Assembly: GCA_942492115.1 (NCBI GenBank)
Contig: CALODL010000015.1
Span: 186,001 to 250,000, forward strand
DNA from: CALODL01 sp942492115
GTDB taxonomy: Bacteria > Planctomycetota > Phycisphaerae > UBA1845 > CAIVHJ01
Length of the DNA: 64,000 bases
Direction: 5' to 3'
This document shows positions 52,171-61,183 of the stretch, piece after piece. The notes under the pieces are model-generated. The model worked only from the letters and a program-made list of their open reading frames with translations. It was not told the DNA's origin and did no database searches. The first letter of the stretch is position 1. Each line of letters begins with the position of its first letter. Both the position numbers and the translations under genes were made by a program.

Positions 52171-54390
52171 CTAGTTACACGGCCCGTCGGGATCGATGGC
52201 CACGAGCAATGCCTCCGCCTTCGCGATGAGTGCATCCGCATCCACGTCGCCGATTACTCCTCGTTGCGCCTCGACCTCATTCTGGAATGCGTTGAGCTTG
52301 TTGAACGCCGCGATGTCGTTGTTGGTGTTCATATCATCGAGCGCCTTGATCGCGTTTTCCAGCTTTTTGTCAAGGCTGTTGCTGATACCCTTCGCCAGAT
52401 TCAGGCCAACGACGTCCATGGCCAAGGCCCCGATACCAGTGGTCGCGTCTTGACCAGCACAGGCCCCCGAGTCACACGTATCGTTCACGGTGCAGACGTC
52501 GCCGTCGTCGCAATCGTCATCATCGTTAGCCGGCTGAGCCGTACAGAGGCCTGAACCGGCGTCGCATACGCCCAGGGTGCATGGACCATCTTCCGCAGAA
52601 CAGTCCTTCAGACTCCCCGCACACACACCGCCTGAGCAGGTGTCGTTCTCTGTGCACAGATCACTGTCATCACAAACGCTCCCGTTGGCGGCGTTCTCGG
52701 CTGCACAGTTGCCTGTCCCCGCGTTGCACACACCGATCTTGCACGGCGCATCAAAACCTGAGCAGTCTTTCGGGCTGCCGCTGCACACGCCCGCCGCGCA
52801 GACATCTCCATCAGTGCAGATATCACCATCGTCGCAGGCGTCGGTGTTGGGTGTGTTTTGACACCCACCGCCCGTGCAGGAGTCATCGGTACACGGATTA
52901 CCATCATCACAATCGATCGGTGCCCCCGCCTGGCAGGAACCCGCGCTGCACACATCACCAACGGTGCATGGGTTCCCGTCATCGCACGGTGCCGCATTGT
53001 CCGTGGCCACGCACCCCGTCCCGTTAACGCACGTGTTGTCCGTACAGGGATTGCCGTCTGTACAATCGAGCGGAGCACCGCCCACGCAAGTACCGCCGCT
53101 ACATGCGTCGCCGATCGTACAGGTGTCACCATCGTCACAGGGATTGGTATTCGGATCATTCACGCACCCATCCAGTGGTGAGCACGAATCATCAGTACAC
53201 AGGTTGCCGTCGTCGCAATCCAGCGCCGGCCCCGGCATACAGATACCCGCTCCGCACGTATCGCCCGTGGTGCACTGGTTTCCATCATCGCACGGCGCCG
53301 CGTTGTGGGTCGCCGTACACCCGGTCATTGGGTCGCAACTGTTGTCCGTGCACGGGTTGCCATCCTCGCAATCAAGAGCAGGTCCACCCGCACACGCTCC
53401 CGCGCTACACATATCATTGGTCGTGCACACGCTTCCGTCGTCGCACATCGCGGTGTTGTTATTGTGTTGACAGACTCCTGGAATGCACGTGTCCGTGGTA
53501 CAAATATTGCCATCGCTGCAGTTATCCAGCGCGACCCCGGAAATATTGGACACGCCCACGATGATGTCTTCGACCGTGGTTCCATCGAGATTCGCGCGTT
53601 GCACTTTGTCAGAACCCGTGTCACCCCAGTAGACCTTGCCACCACAGATATCGAGAGCGATCCCCTGGGGCAAACCCAAACCGCCGACGATGGTAACCGT
53701 ATTGGCACCGTTCAGATCGGCACGGAAAACCGCATCAAGATCGCGATCGGTGTAATAGATGTGACCCGCACCGGAATCAATCGCAATATCGACCGCGTTC
53801 AGGACACTCCCTACTGGAACGGTCTCAACGGCCGAACCATCAAGATTGGCCCGGCGAATTCGGCCGGGAAAATTCTCGCACCAGTACATTTTGCCATTGG
53901 CGAAATCCAGTGCGATACCCGTCGGGTTGAACGGACTCGCGCCGCCGCCGTTGTCTACCAGCACTTGAGCGTTCGAACCATCGAGGTCGGAACGGCTGAT
54001 CGTACCGTTGCCGCTGTTGGCGGGACTCCCGGGGCGATCTGTCCAGTAGATCTTCTTGGCCACTGGATCGATCGCAATCCCGAGACCGCCACCCTGGAGC
54101 CCCACGGTGATGATGTCTGTCTCGTTCGCGCCGTCGAGGTCGGCACGGCGAATACCCACCGGCGTGGTGTTATCGATCCAGTACATGTGATTGCGGTCAG
54201 GGTCGAGATCGATCCCTTTCGGGCCGCCCGATCCAATCAGCGATTCGATGTTCGAACCGTCCAGATCGGAGCGCTGGATCACATCCGGCACGCTGCCCGA
54301 ATTGGTCCAATAGACCTTGCTCTGGCCGTTGGCCATTCCCGTTGCCAGACACAGAATCGTCGTGCTCAGTACCAGTCGTGCCGTCGTCAT
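52171..54390 (-). CDS. Secreted YWTD-propeller, Cys-rich repeat and FIMAH-like protein
   Basis: 739 residues from the ATG at 54390 (AAGGGAGC upstream) with a signal peptide (LVLSTTILCLATGMANG). Residues about 25-290 carry LDL-receptor class B-type repeats (SKVYWTNSG, NHMYWIDNT, KKIYWTDRPG, GHIYYTDRDLDAVFRADLNG, GGKVYWGDTGSDKVQRANLDG), a six-bladed propeller. Residues about 290-650 hold about twelve C-x-DG-x-x-CT-x-x-x-x-C units in alternating types. The last 75 residues (NSLDKKLENAIKAL...KLNAFQNEVEAQRG) match the FIMAH/bacterial-type domain pattern. Likely an exported adhesion, matrix or calcium-linked protein; the role is inferred. The gene is divergent from the type VII-like operon. Confidence 0.85.
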   Translation of the reverse strand: MTTARLVLSTTILCLATGMANGQSKVYWTNSGSVPDVIQRSDLDGSNIESLIGSGGPKGIDLDPDRNHMYWIDNTTPVGIRRADLDGANETDIITVGLQGGGLGIAIDPVAKKIYWTDRPGSPANSGNGTISRSDLDGSNAQVLVDNGGGASPFNPTGIALDFANGKMYWCENFPGRIRRANLDGSAVETVPVGSVLNAVDIAIDSGAGHIYYTDRDLDAVFRADLNGANTVTIVGGLGLPQGIALDICGGKVYWGDTGSDKVQRANLDGTTVEDIIVGVSNISGVALDNCSDGNICTTDTCIPGVCQHNNNTAMCDDGSVCTTNDMCSAGACAGGPALDCEDGNPCTDNSCDPMTGCTATHNAAPCDDGNQCTTGDTCGAGICMPGPALDCDDGNLCTDDSCSPLDGCVNDPNTNPCDDGDTCTIGDACSGGTCVGGAPLDCTDGNPCTDNTCVNGTGCVATDNAAPCDDGNPCTVGDVCSAGSCQAGAPIDCDDGNPCTDDSCTGGGCQNTPNTDACDDGDICTDGDVCAAGVCSGSPKDCSGFDAPCKIGVCNAGTGNCAAENAANGSVCDDSDLCTENDTCSGGVCAGSLKDCSAEDGPCTLGVCDAGSGLCTAQPANDDDDCDDGDVCTVNDTCDSGACAGQDATTGIGALAMDVVGLNLAKGISNSLDKKLENAIKALDDMNTNNDIAAFNKLNAFQNEVEAQRGVIGDVDADALIAKAEALLVAIDPDGPCN

Positions 54391-54859
54391 GTGTGCTCCC
54401 TTCCAGCGTGCTGCTGCGCTATACGTCTCGATCAGTCTTGACATGTCTCGTCCGTCTCCCCGGGCCCCTGGACGTTCAATCGTTGTACGGGCGGGCGGTC
54501 TGCCGGTCAGACTGTCCAGCCGGTTGTGTCACGCGCTCGACATGGCCGCAAAGGCCCATCACATATTTCATCGAAAGAACGATCGCGAAAGATGCAACGT
54601 GATTGGACCAAGCGCACACCAGGGTGCCAGTTGCGTCTCCATGGATGTGCTCTGTGTGCTAGAATCACCCATGTGTCCAAACACCATTCCGCCCGGACCG
54701 AGGCGAAATCACGGTGTTTTTTGAGCCCTCGGGCTGAGATACCAAGGCCTGATGGCGCCTATGATTAAACTGGTACCGCAATATTTCCGCTGTCATTTGA
54801 CGATCGCTGACCGTACGGGATAGATTCAGTGCAGCGATTCCTTTGATGAGGTACGTTCC
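54391..54859. other. Intergenic region of about 470 bp upstream of the type VII-like operon
   Basis: No gene is supported. A hairpin AAACACC/GGTGTTT (54679-54685 and 54713-54719) followed by TTT could end a leader transcript. An extended -10 like TGCTAGAAT is at 54657-54665, and a better promoter lies at 54797-54826, described separately. Confidence 0.5.
54797..54826 (+). promoter_or_regulatory. Promoter of the WXG100/FtsK operon
   Basis: TTGACG (54797-54802), 18-bp spacer, and TAGATT (54821-54826) are 34 bp before the ATG at 54860. A GATGAGG ribosome-binding site is at about 54845. The -35 differs from consensus by one base. Confidence 0.45.
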
Positions 54860-55132
54860 ATGCCCAAAGCAAATGTCGATCCTACTGAACTCAGACGCTT
54901 CGCCCGCGACCTCACGCGCTTCGGTGCAGAACTGCAGAACCTCATGGCGGGGTTGCATGGACGCATGCTGGCACTGGAAAAATCATGGCAGGATCAGGAA
55001 CAGGCCCGTTTCGCCGAAGAGTTTCACGACACGATGAAAGCGCTGGGCCGATTCTTCGAGACTTCCGAAACACATGTCAGCTTCCTCAACAAGAAAGCAA
55101 GCCACATTGAAAACTACCTCGAACAAAAATAA
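54860..55132 (+). CDS. WXG100/ESAT-6-like protein 1
   Basis: 90 residues, the normal length of WXG100 proteins, and predicted as a helical hairpin. The turn carries W43-x-D45 (KSWQDQEQARFAEEF) in place of W-x-G, followed by Phe at 51 and 55, giving W-x-D-x5-F-x3-F. The same spacing appears in the third gene of the operon. There is no signal peptide, as expected for type VII substrates. In known systems such dimers are secreted or act as adaptors for the FtsK/SpoIIIE-type ATPase. The C-terminus has no clear YxxxD/E signal (ends HIENYLEQK). It begins an operon with spacings of 14, 58 and -4 bp. Confidence 0.78.
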   Translation: MPKANVDPTELRRFARDLTRFGAELQNLMAGLHGRMLALEKSWQDQEQARFAEEFHDTMKALGRFFETSETHVSFLNKKASHIENYLEQK

Positions 55133-55146
55133 GACGCGGCACGCAT

Positions 55147-55692
55147 ATGAGTGATTTTGTACGAGTTGATTCCTTAGATGCACTGCAGGGTTTCAGGGCC
55201 AGCCTGTGTAAGTTCGCCGACGCGGCACAGGGGGCCCTTGACGAAGCCGATGCCGAGCTCAGCAAAGCCACCCGCTGGCTGAACGATCAGCACCCCCGCT
55301 TACGTCACCAGGTGGAGCGTTTCCGGGAAGAGACCAACCGGGCCAACCTCGCATTGATGAACAAGCAATACACCAAAGAACTGCTGGACAGCGCGATGTC
55401 TGTGGTCGAGGAACGCAAGGCCTTGTCGCGCCTGAAACGACGCCTCGAGTGCACAGAGAATACCCTCCAGGCCATTAGGCGCTGGCAACGCGAACTCGAG
55501 CGAGAATCTCTGGCCTATCGTGGCGGGGTCCAGCGCCTGTCCAATGTCATCGATCACGATGTGCCGCTGGCCCTGTCCTTGCTCGACAACATGATCACGG
55601 CGATCGAGGCATACGCAGATTCCACTCCACAAATCGACGCATCGCGTCCACACCCCCGCGATGACGAAACGGACCACACGAAAGGCGTGTGA
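55147..55692 (+). CDS. Helical coiled-coil protein of the WXG100/FtsK operon
   Basis: 181 residues, no signal peptide or membrane segment. The N-terminal part is hydrophobic-helical (SLDALQGFRASLCKFADAA) with TRWLNDQHPRLRHQVERF. It has long charged helices in the middle (KALSRLKRRLECTENTLQAI) and a disordered, acidic tail. The layout (start, W near residue 44, coiled coil) looks like a large WXG100-related or chaperone-like partner, but no established domain name fits. It lies 14 bp after WXG100-like protein 1 and 58 bp before protein 2, so it is part of the same transcript. It could be a secreted partner, an adaptor or a structural coiled-coil. Confidence 0.68.
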   Translation: MSDFVRVDSLDALQGFRASLCKFADAAQGALDEADAELSKATRWLNDQHPRLRHQVERFREETNRANLALMNKQYTKELLDSAMSVVEERKALSRLKRRLECTENTLQAIRRWQRELERESLAYRGGVQRLSNVIDHDVPLALSLLDNMITAIEAYADSTPQIDASRPHPRDDETDHTKGV

Positions 55693-55750
55693 GCATGCGA
55701 CGGGTGATGTTTTCGGACGCACTCGCTTGATGTGATTCTCGGAGCATAAT

Positions 55751-55984
55751 ATGAGTGTTAACGCGGCGATGGGTAAGCTACTGCGTGCAGCGAAAGAACT
55801 CTCGGCCAGCTGGGAGCACACGCGTGCTTTCTGGCGTGACGACAACAGTCGTGCCTTCAAGGAGCGCTTCCTGGAACCGCTGAACAGCAGTTTGCGAGCA
55901 ACACAGTCTACACTCGGACACCTGGACGAGGTGCTGCAAAGGATGCGTCGTGAATGCGACGAGGAGGCCCAGAGTATCGAATGA
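55751..55984 (+). CDS. WXG100/ESAT-6-like protein 2
   Basis: 77 residues, helical throughout. W28-x-D30 (AFWRDDNSRAFKERF) sits at the expected turn and is followed by Phe at 36 and 40, the same W-x-D-x5-F-x3-F spacing as protein 1. This second copy suggests a heterodimer pair as in Esx systems. The stop overlaps the ATPase start (ATGA), so the two are translationally coupled. The C-terminus is strongly acidic (CDEEAQSIE). Shorter than classical members, but the shared motif and place support a real gene. Confidence 0.72.
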   Translation: MSVNAAMGKLLRAAKELSASWEHTRAFWRDDNSRAFKERFLEPLNSSLRATQSTLGHLDEVLQRMRRECDEEAQSIE

Positions 55985-58900
55985 CGTCACCTGGCGTCCC
56001 TGACTACCTTGACATGCAGCGTGCTGCGCTGCGTGCTGTCCTGGAACTGTCTGCTGATACCGTCGACCCGGTCGAGCAGGACATCGAGGGCCGCTGTCAT
56101 GATGCGCGCGAACGGATCCTGCGCGAGCGCGCAGCCTGCGCCGAAGAGGTCAATCGTGCCTTCGCAGCGCGACTGGACAATATCCAGACGGACTACGATA
56201 CGCACCTGCGGACTGGTGAGCAACGCTACACTTCCGAGCTTCAAAGCCTTGAACAATCAATCGCCGCAGCGCAATCCGACGTCATCGGCGAAGGCGATTC
56301 CGCATTGGTGGATGCCAAGAAGAAACTCGATGACACCCTCTGGGAAGCCGAAGCGGTCATCCGCTCGACGATTGGTGGGCTCCGCAAGGAACTCAAGGCC
56401 CTTGAAGACAAGCTTAAGGCCGCACGTGCCCAACCGGCCGCGCTGCTCGAACAACATGAAGAATTGCTTGTCCAACTGGGACAGCTCGCACCGCAAGCTC
56501 CCGACGCACCTGCGCCCCCAGCACTGACCGGCGATCTCAACGAACTGTACACCCGCAATGTCACTGTCGCCCAGAAAGACATTCAGCACTTGGAGGCATG
56601 CAAGTTCTCCAGAATTCTCGTGCGCCCACGGTTGTTCATCGTGGCTCCGGCAATCGTGATCGGAGCGGGACTCGTGGCCTATGTCCTTCACCTGGCTGCT
56701 GTCCCCTACGCCAATCTTCTCTTGACACTTCCTGTTGCTCTGGCGGGCGCGGGAGGTCTCGTCGCATTGATGATCGGCCCGCTGCGCACCCGCAGCCTGC
56801 TTCGCGTGCGTGAGCTCGACCATGACATCCGCTCCGCACTCACGGAAGCCATCGCCGCTCTCGACCTGCAATGGGAACAAACCAGAACCCATTTCAAGAA
56901 GGAGGAGGTCAAGGCGCTGAAAGCGCGTGATCGCGATGTGAAGACAGCCCAATTACAGTTCCGTGCAGTGCAATCACGCATCGAGGACCACAAGAACAGC
57001 GGTGCACAGCGCATTGCGTCTTCGGCCAGCCAACGGCGGCAGGAAATCGAGACCCAGCACAGATTGTCGCGGCAGGCGGCCGAGAATATCCATAAGGATA
57101 TCGCTGCACTTGCAGCGGAAAAGGCAGCACGGTTGGTCGAAGTCGAACAACGGTTCGCCGATCGACTGGCCGATTGCCAAGCGACCTACGACCAGGATAT
57201 CGCCCGCCTCCACGCCGACTGGAAACCGCGAATCGAAGCACTGAACACGTTGCTCGAGGCCAATCAGTTGTACGACGAAAGTGGCGTTGGACCGCCCGGT
57301 TATGGCCCGCTCGTGCCGTTTGGATCGTTCGCGGTCGATCTCGGGACGCTTTCAGGAAGCGTGCGCGAACTCGGTGGCATCGCCGCGCGCGGACTCGATC
57401 CACCGGCTGTGCTGTCACTCCCACGACACGGGTGTTTGCTCGTACAAGCCGATGCCCAGGGACGCCAGGCCGCAATAGGCCTCCTGCAGATCCTGATGAT
57501 CCGCTTACTGACCACCCTTCCACCCGGGCGCGTCCGCTTTACCCTGCTGGATGCCGTAGGGCTGGGCAAGAGCTTCGCAGGATTCATGCATCTGGCCGAC
57601 TACGAGGATGCTCTCGTCGGTGGGCGGATCTGGACTGAAACGGCCCACATCGAGGCCCGGCTCCGTGACCTGACCGATCATATGGAAACGGTCATCCAGA
57701 AGTACCTGCGCAACGAATACGACACCATCGATGCGTATAATCGCCAGGCCGGTCGCCTCGCCGAGCCCTATCGTTTCCTGGTCATCGCCGATTTCCCAGC
57801 CAATTTCAGCGACGATGCGCTCCGCCGACTCCAGCGCATTCTCGAAAGTGGACCGCGCTGTGGCGTCTTTGCGCTCATCGCCTGCGACCCAACGCACAAA
57901 CTACCACCAGGCCACACGTACGACCGGCTGGCTCGACAGTGCGCGCACCTTTCATGGAGACAGAAGCATTTTGTCTGGCAAGACGATGTGTTCCGCCGCT
58001 TTGGTCTGACGGTGGTGCAACCACCCTCCGAAGAAGAGTTAACCCGCATGATGCATGAGATCGGCCGTCGGGCCAGCGCTTCGATGCGGATCGAGGTTCC
58101 ATTTGAACGGATCGCACCCGCAGCTGATGCTGACTGGAACTCCCAATGCGCGTCCGAAATCGAAGTCCCCATCGGACTGACCGCGGGCACGCGTGTCCTG
58201 AAATTCGCCCTTGGGCGCGGGGTCGCCCAACACGTCCTCATTGCGGGCAAGACCGGATCGGGAAAGTCGACACTGCTCCATGTGTTGATTACCAACCTCG
58301 CGATGTGGTACAGCCCCGATGAAGTCGAGTTCTACCTCGTCGACTTCAAGAAGGGAGTCGAATTCAAGACCTATGCGACACATCAACTGCCGCACGCCCG
58401 GGTGATTGCCATCGAGAGTGATCGCGAATTCGGTCTCAGCGTACTGCAGCGCATTGACGACGAACTCCAGTCCCGCGGCGACAGCTTCCGTGCCCACGAA
58501 GTGCAGGATCTGGCTGCCTTCCGTCGTGTCACGGGCGAGCCACTCCCTCGCGTGCTACTGATCGTCGATGAGTTCCAGGTGCTCTTCGCCGAGGACGACA
58601 GGCTGGCCCAGGACGCTGCCGTCCTGCTCGATCGCCTCGTGCGCCAGGGTCGTGCCTTTGGCATTCATGTCATACTGGGAACCCAGACCCTTGGAGGGAC
58701 CTCACGACTTCCGCGTAGCACGATGGGCCAGATGGCCGTCCGCATTGCCCTGCACTGCACTGAATCAGACAGCCTGTTGATCCTCGACGAATCGAACCCC
58801 GCCGCTCGGGATGTGACACGTCCGGGAGAAGGCATCTACAACGATGCCGGCGGTATGAGCGAAGGCAACCAGCACTTCCAAACCGCGTGGGTCAGCGACG

Positions 58901-59820
58901 TCGAACGCGACAGGTACCTGCAGCGCATCGCCCATCTCGCAGCCGCTCGAAACGTACAACGCAATCCAATCGTCTTCGAGGGCAACGTCCCAGGAGTGCT
59001 TGCACACAACGGGGCCCTGGCCAAACGGTTGTCCAACCGTCAGACCACTTCAACATCCCCATGCGCCTGGCTCGGCGAGGCCGTCGCGATCAAAGAACCA
59101 ACAACCGTGACCTTCCGGCGCCAGAGTGGCGCGAACCTCATGATCGTCGGCCAGCAGGACGAAACCGCGGTGGCCCTGATTGGTGCGGTACTCATCGCAC
59201 TGTCCACACAATTCGATGCCACCCACGCCCGATTCGTCGTGCTGGACGGCACCCCTGCGGACTCCCCCCTCGCCGGGCAACTGCAGTGCGTGGCCGACGC
59301 AATGCCGCAACACGTGGACCTGGTCGCACCCGCGGATATCGACAATGCCGTGGGTACAGTCGCCGCAGAATTGAAACGTCGACAAGACACGGCTGCAACT
59401 GATGCGCCGGCCATATTCGTGGTGATCAACGGCCTGCAACGCTACCGCGGGCTTCGCCGCCGCGAGGACGAATTCAGCTTTTCGTTGAGTGGCGCCGCAC
59501 AGACAGTGCATGCTGACCAGCACGTCGCGGACATCCTGCGCGACGGCCCGACTCTGGGCATTCACGTTATCGTGTGGTCAGACACTTATGCCGCTCTCGA
59601 GCGTGCCCTGTCACGAAGTTCCCTCGGCGAGTTCGATAACCGTGTGCTGTTCCAGATGAGCGCCTCGGACTCCAGCAACCTCATCGACGCACCTACCGGC
59701 AACCGGCTGGGTTTTCACCGGGCACTGTTCTACAGCGAAGAACAGGGGGCCATCGAAAAGTTCAGGCCATATGCCATCCCCGATCCGGCGTGGTTGCAGG
59801 GCTTGAAGATCGAGACCTGA
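55981..59820 (+). CDS. FtsK/SpoIIIE-type (EccC/EssC-like) membrane ATPase with three ATPase-like modules
   Basis: 1279 residues from the ATG at 55981 that overlaps the upstream stop. Residues about 30-180 and 280-430 are coiled-coil, flanking two membrane helices at about 216-268 (LFIVAPAIVIGAGLVAYVL and LLLTLPVALAGAGGLVALM). Three alpha/beta modules follow. The first (about 440-680) has no Walker A (LLVQADAQGRQAAIGLLQIL). The second (about 700-1010) is complete: Walker A AGKTGSGKSTLLHVLI at about 754-762 and Walker B VLLIVDEFQVLF near 859. The third (about 1025-1279) has LMIVGQQDETAV where Walker A should be, so it is degenerate. Operon context with two WXG100-like proteins makes it the likely motor of a type VII-like export system. 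Confidence 0.86.
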   Translation: MTSPGVPDYLDMQRAALRAVLELSADTVDPVEQDIEGRCHDARERILRERAACAEEVNRAFAARLDNIQTDYDTHLRTGEQRYTSELQSLEQSIAAAQSDVIGEGDSALVDAKKKLDDTLWEAEAVIRSTIGGLRKELKALEDKLKAARAQPAALLEQHEELLVQLGQLAPQAPDAPAPPALTGDLNELYTRNVTVAQKDIQHLEACKFSRILVRPRLFIVAPAIVIGAGLVAYVLHLAAVPYANLLLTLPVALAGAGGLVALMIGPLRTRSLLRVRELDHDIRSALTEAIAALDLQWEQTRTHFKKEEVKALKARDRDVKTAQLQFRAVQSRIEDHKNSGAQRIASSASQRRQEIETQHRLSRQAAENIHKDIAALAAEKAARLVEVEQRFADRLADCQATYDQDIARLHADWKPRIEALNTLLEANQLYDESGVGPPGYGPLVPFGSFAVDLGTLSGSVRELGGIAARGLDPPAVLSLPRHGCLLVQADAQGRQAAIGLLQILMIRLLTTLPPGRVRFTLLDAVGLGKSFAGFMHLADYEDALVGGRIWTETAHIEARLRDLTDHMETVIQKYLRNEYDTIDAYNRQAGRLAEPYRFLVIADFPANFSDDALRRLQRILESGPRCGVFALIACDPTHKLPPGHTYDRLARQCAHLSWRQKHFVWQDDVFRRFGLTVVQPPSEEELTRMMHEIGRRASASMRIEVPFERIAPAADADWNSQCASEIEVPIGLTAGTRVLKFALGRGVAQHVLIAGKTGSGKSTLLHVLITNLAMWYSPDEVEFYLVDFKKGVEFKTYATHQLPHARVIAIESDREFGLSVLQRIDDELQSRGDSFRAHEVQDLAAFRRVTGEPLPRVLLIVDEFQVLFAEDDRLAQDAAVLLDRLVRQGRAFGIHVILGTQTLGGTSRLPRSTMGQMAVRIALHCTESDSLLILDESNPAARDVTRPGEGIYNDAGGMSEGNQHFQTAWVSDVERDRYLQRIAHLAAARNVQRNPIVFEGNVPGVLAHNGALAKRLSNRQTTSTSPCAWLGEAVAIKEPTTVTFRRQSGANLMIVGQQDETAVALIGAVLIALSTQFDATHARFVVLDGTPADSPLAGQLQCVADAMPQHVDLVAPADIDNAVGTVAAELKRRQDTAATDAPAIFVVINGLQRYRGLRRREDEFSFSLSGAAQTVHADQHVADILRDGPTLGIHVIVWSDTYAALERALSRSSLGEFDNRVLFQMSASDSSNLIDAPTGNRLGFHRALFYSEEQGAIEKFRPYAIPDPAWLQGLKIET

Positions 59821-59831
59821 TTCACCGCAGC

Positions 59832-60725
59832 TCAGGACTCGGCCTCGTCCACGGTCGCCGGCCAATCATCCTTCAATAATCGTGACATCGACCGATCGGC
59901 CAGAATCTTTCCGTTGGTCTGGCATCGCGGGCAGTAGTTCGTCTCCCGGTCAGCATAGCGTATACGCTGAATGGTCGTCGCGCAGACCGGACACGACTCG
60001 CCGAAGCGTCCATGTGCCGCGAACCCATCACGAAAAGCGGTGATGTCGCCCGGTCCAGGAAAACGAGTAGCGAACTGTTTGCACAAACGCTCGGTCCACG
60101 TACTCAAGACGTGCCTTGTCGCCTCCAGCAACCGGTCGATCTCGCCATCGGACAACCGACTCGTCCACGTCAACGGTGACAGACGGGCAGCGTGCAGAAT
60201 CTCGTCGGAGTAGGCGTTGCCGATTCCACTGCAGATGTGTGGTGCGGACAGTGCGCGTTTGACGGTGTGGTTCTTACCGCGCAGCCGGGCGGCGAACTCC
60301 TCCGGACTACAACTCAGAACATCGAGGCCGCCACGATCGAACGCTGCCACGGCCTGCGGTCCGTGGACGACATTCAGGGCCGCCCGTTTTCGCGTGCCCG
60401 CCTCGGTCAGCGCCAGTCGGCCGTTGTCGAAATCGAACCACCCCAGGAACACCCGCCCGCGCGGCACCTTCTGACGAGACAGCCAGCGGAAGCGGCCGGC
60501 GACCATCAGATGGATCACGACGTTCAGATCATCAGATAATCCCAGAATAATGCGTTTGCCGAGACGGTGGACCGACTCCACCGCACGCCCCGTAACTGAC
60601 TCCACCTCAGGATCTACCGACCTGACGAGAAATGGGCTGACGATGTGTACCGCTTCGATCGTGCGACCCAACGTGCATCGTTCGATGCACTTTACGTAGG
60701 TCATGATGTCGGGCAGTTCAGGCAT
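59832..60725 (-). CDS. Formamidopyrimidine-DNA glycosylase family protein (Fpg/Nei)
   Basis: 297 residues from the ATG at 60725, so that the protein begins MPELPDI; a longer start at 60755 would hide this catalytic N-terminus. Fpg/Nei use Pro2 and Glu3 at the active site, both present. The Lys in HRLGKRIILG matches the conserved beta-hairpin Lys. The H2TH region ICSGIGNAYSDEILHAARLSP is complete. The zinc finger is CPVCATTI...YCPRCQ. The enzyme removes oxidised bases and nicks DNA. Whether it prefers 8-oxoguanine or oxidised pyrimidines is not clear. It converges with the type VII-like ATPase gene (11 bp apart). Confidence 0.88.
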   Translation of the reverse strand: MPELPDIMTYVKCIERCTLGRTIEAVHIVSPFLVRSVDPEVESVTGRAVESVHRLGKRIILGLSDDLNVVIHLMVAGRFRWLSRQKVPRGRVFLGWFDFDNGRLALTEAGTRKRAALNVVHGPQAVAAFDRGGLDVLSCSPEEFAARLRGKNHTVKRALSAPHICSGIGNAYSDEILHAARLSPLTWTSRLSDGEIDRLLEATRHVLSTWTERLCKQFATRFPGPGDITAFRDGFAAHGRFGESCPVCATTIQRIRYADRETNYCPRCQTNGKILADRSMSRLLKDDWPATVDEAES

Positions 60726-61183
60726 GATGAGCGCCACGTGCAACAGGATGCGCAACCCGGTGCAATGGACCGACGTGTGGAAATGCTGGATGAGTTCCCC
60801 TAGCTGACGCGTATGCTTGACCTGCCATGCGCATGACCCTCGTGACCATCGCCAGCATGTTCCCGTGTTGCCTGCTCATTTTCATGTGTGTCGCCCTCTT
60901 CGTCTACACGTTCCCCCGTTGTCGTTGGCGCTCATCAGGACGCTGTTCGTCGGTTTGCCGTGGCTCTCCAGCCGGCGGCTGATCATGAAGCAGCGGCGGG
61001 CATTCCTGTGTGAGCAGTGGGGCTATGCACGCGCGGGCCTGGATGCCCCGGGTTGTCCGGAATGTAGGCTGGCCACGTCCGATCATCGCGAAGAATTCTC
61101 CATCATTGAAACTTAGGCCGCAACCGCGCGTCTACAGGTTCCATACAAGGCCAGACGCCCATAGCCCCTACCGGAGCCCGATC
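60726..61183. other. Intergenic region, about 460 bp, with a possible broken gene
   Basis: Apart from the weak candidate at 60827-61116, no gene, terminator or clear promoter is visible between the glycosylase and the vWA gene. Confidence 0.4.
60827..61116 (+). pseudogene. Possible broken small zinc-ribbon membrane protein
   Basis: An ATG at 60827 gives a hydrophobic helix (TIASMFPCCLLIFMCVALFV), then the frame stops near 60980. Another frame continues to 61116 with LIMKQRRAFLCEQWGYARAGLDAPGCPECRLA, which looks like the local zinc ribbon C-x2-CGY-x-LRGL-x-C-P-E-C-G with changed residues. Joining the two needs a frame change around 60900-60950. The gene may be decayed or the match may be chance. 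Confidence 0.3.

Noticed and set aside
52480..53530. Regularly spaced repeats that could suggest a CRISPR array or tandem DNA repeat
   Set aside because: The periodicity is explained by coding for the C-x-DG-x-x-CT protein repeats; repeats are not identical and there are no unique spacers or cas genes.
53305..54441. A 378-residue plus-strand open frame opposite the YWTD protein
   Set aside because: It mirrors the repeated Cys-rich/propeller coding sequence and has no domain of its own.
54665..54958. A 97-residue minus-strand frame upstream of the WXG100-like gene
   Set aside because: Overlaps the start of a better supported operon and its promoter, with no domain or ribosome-binding site.
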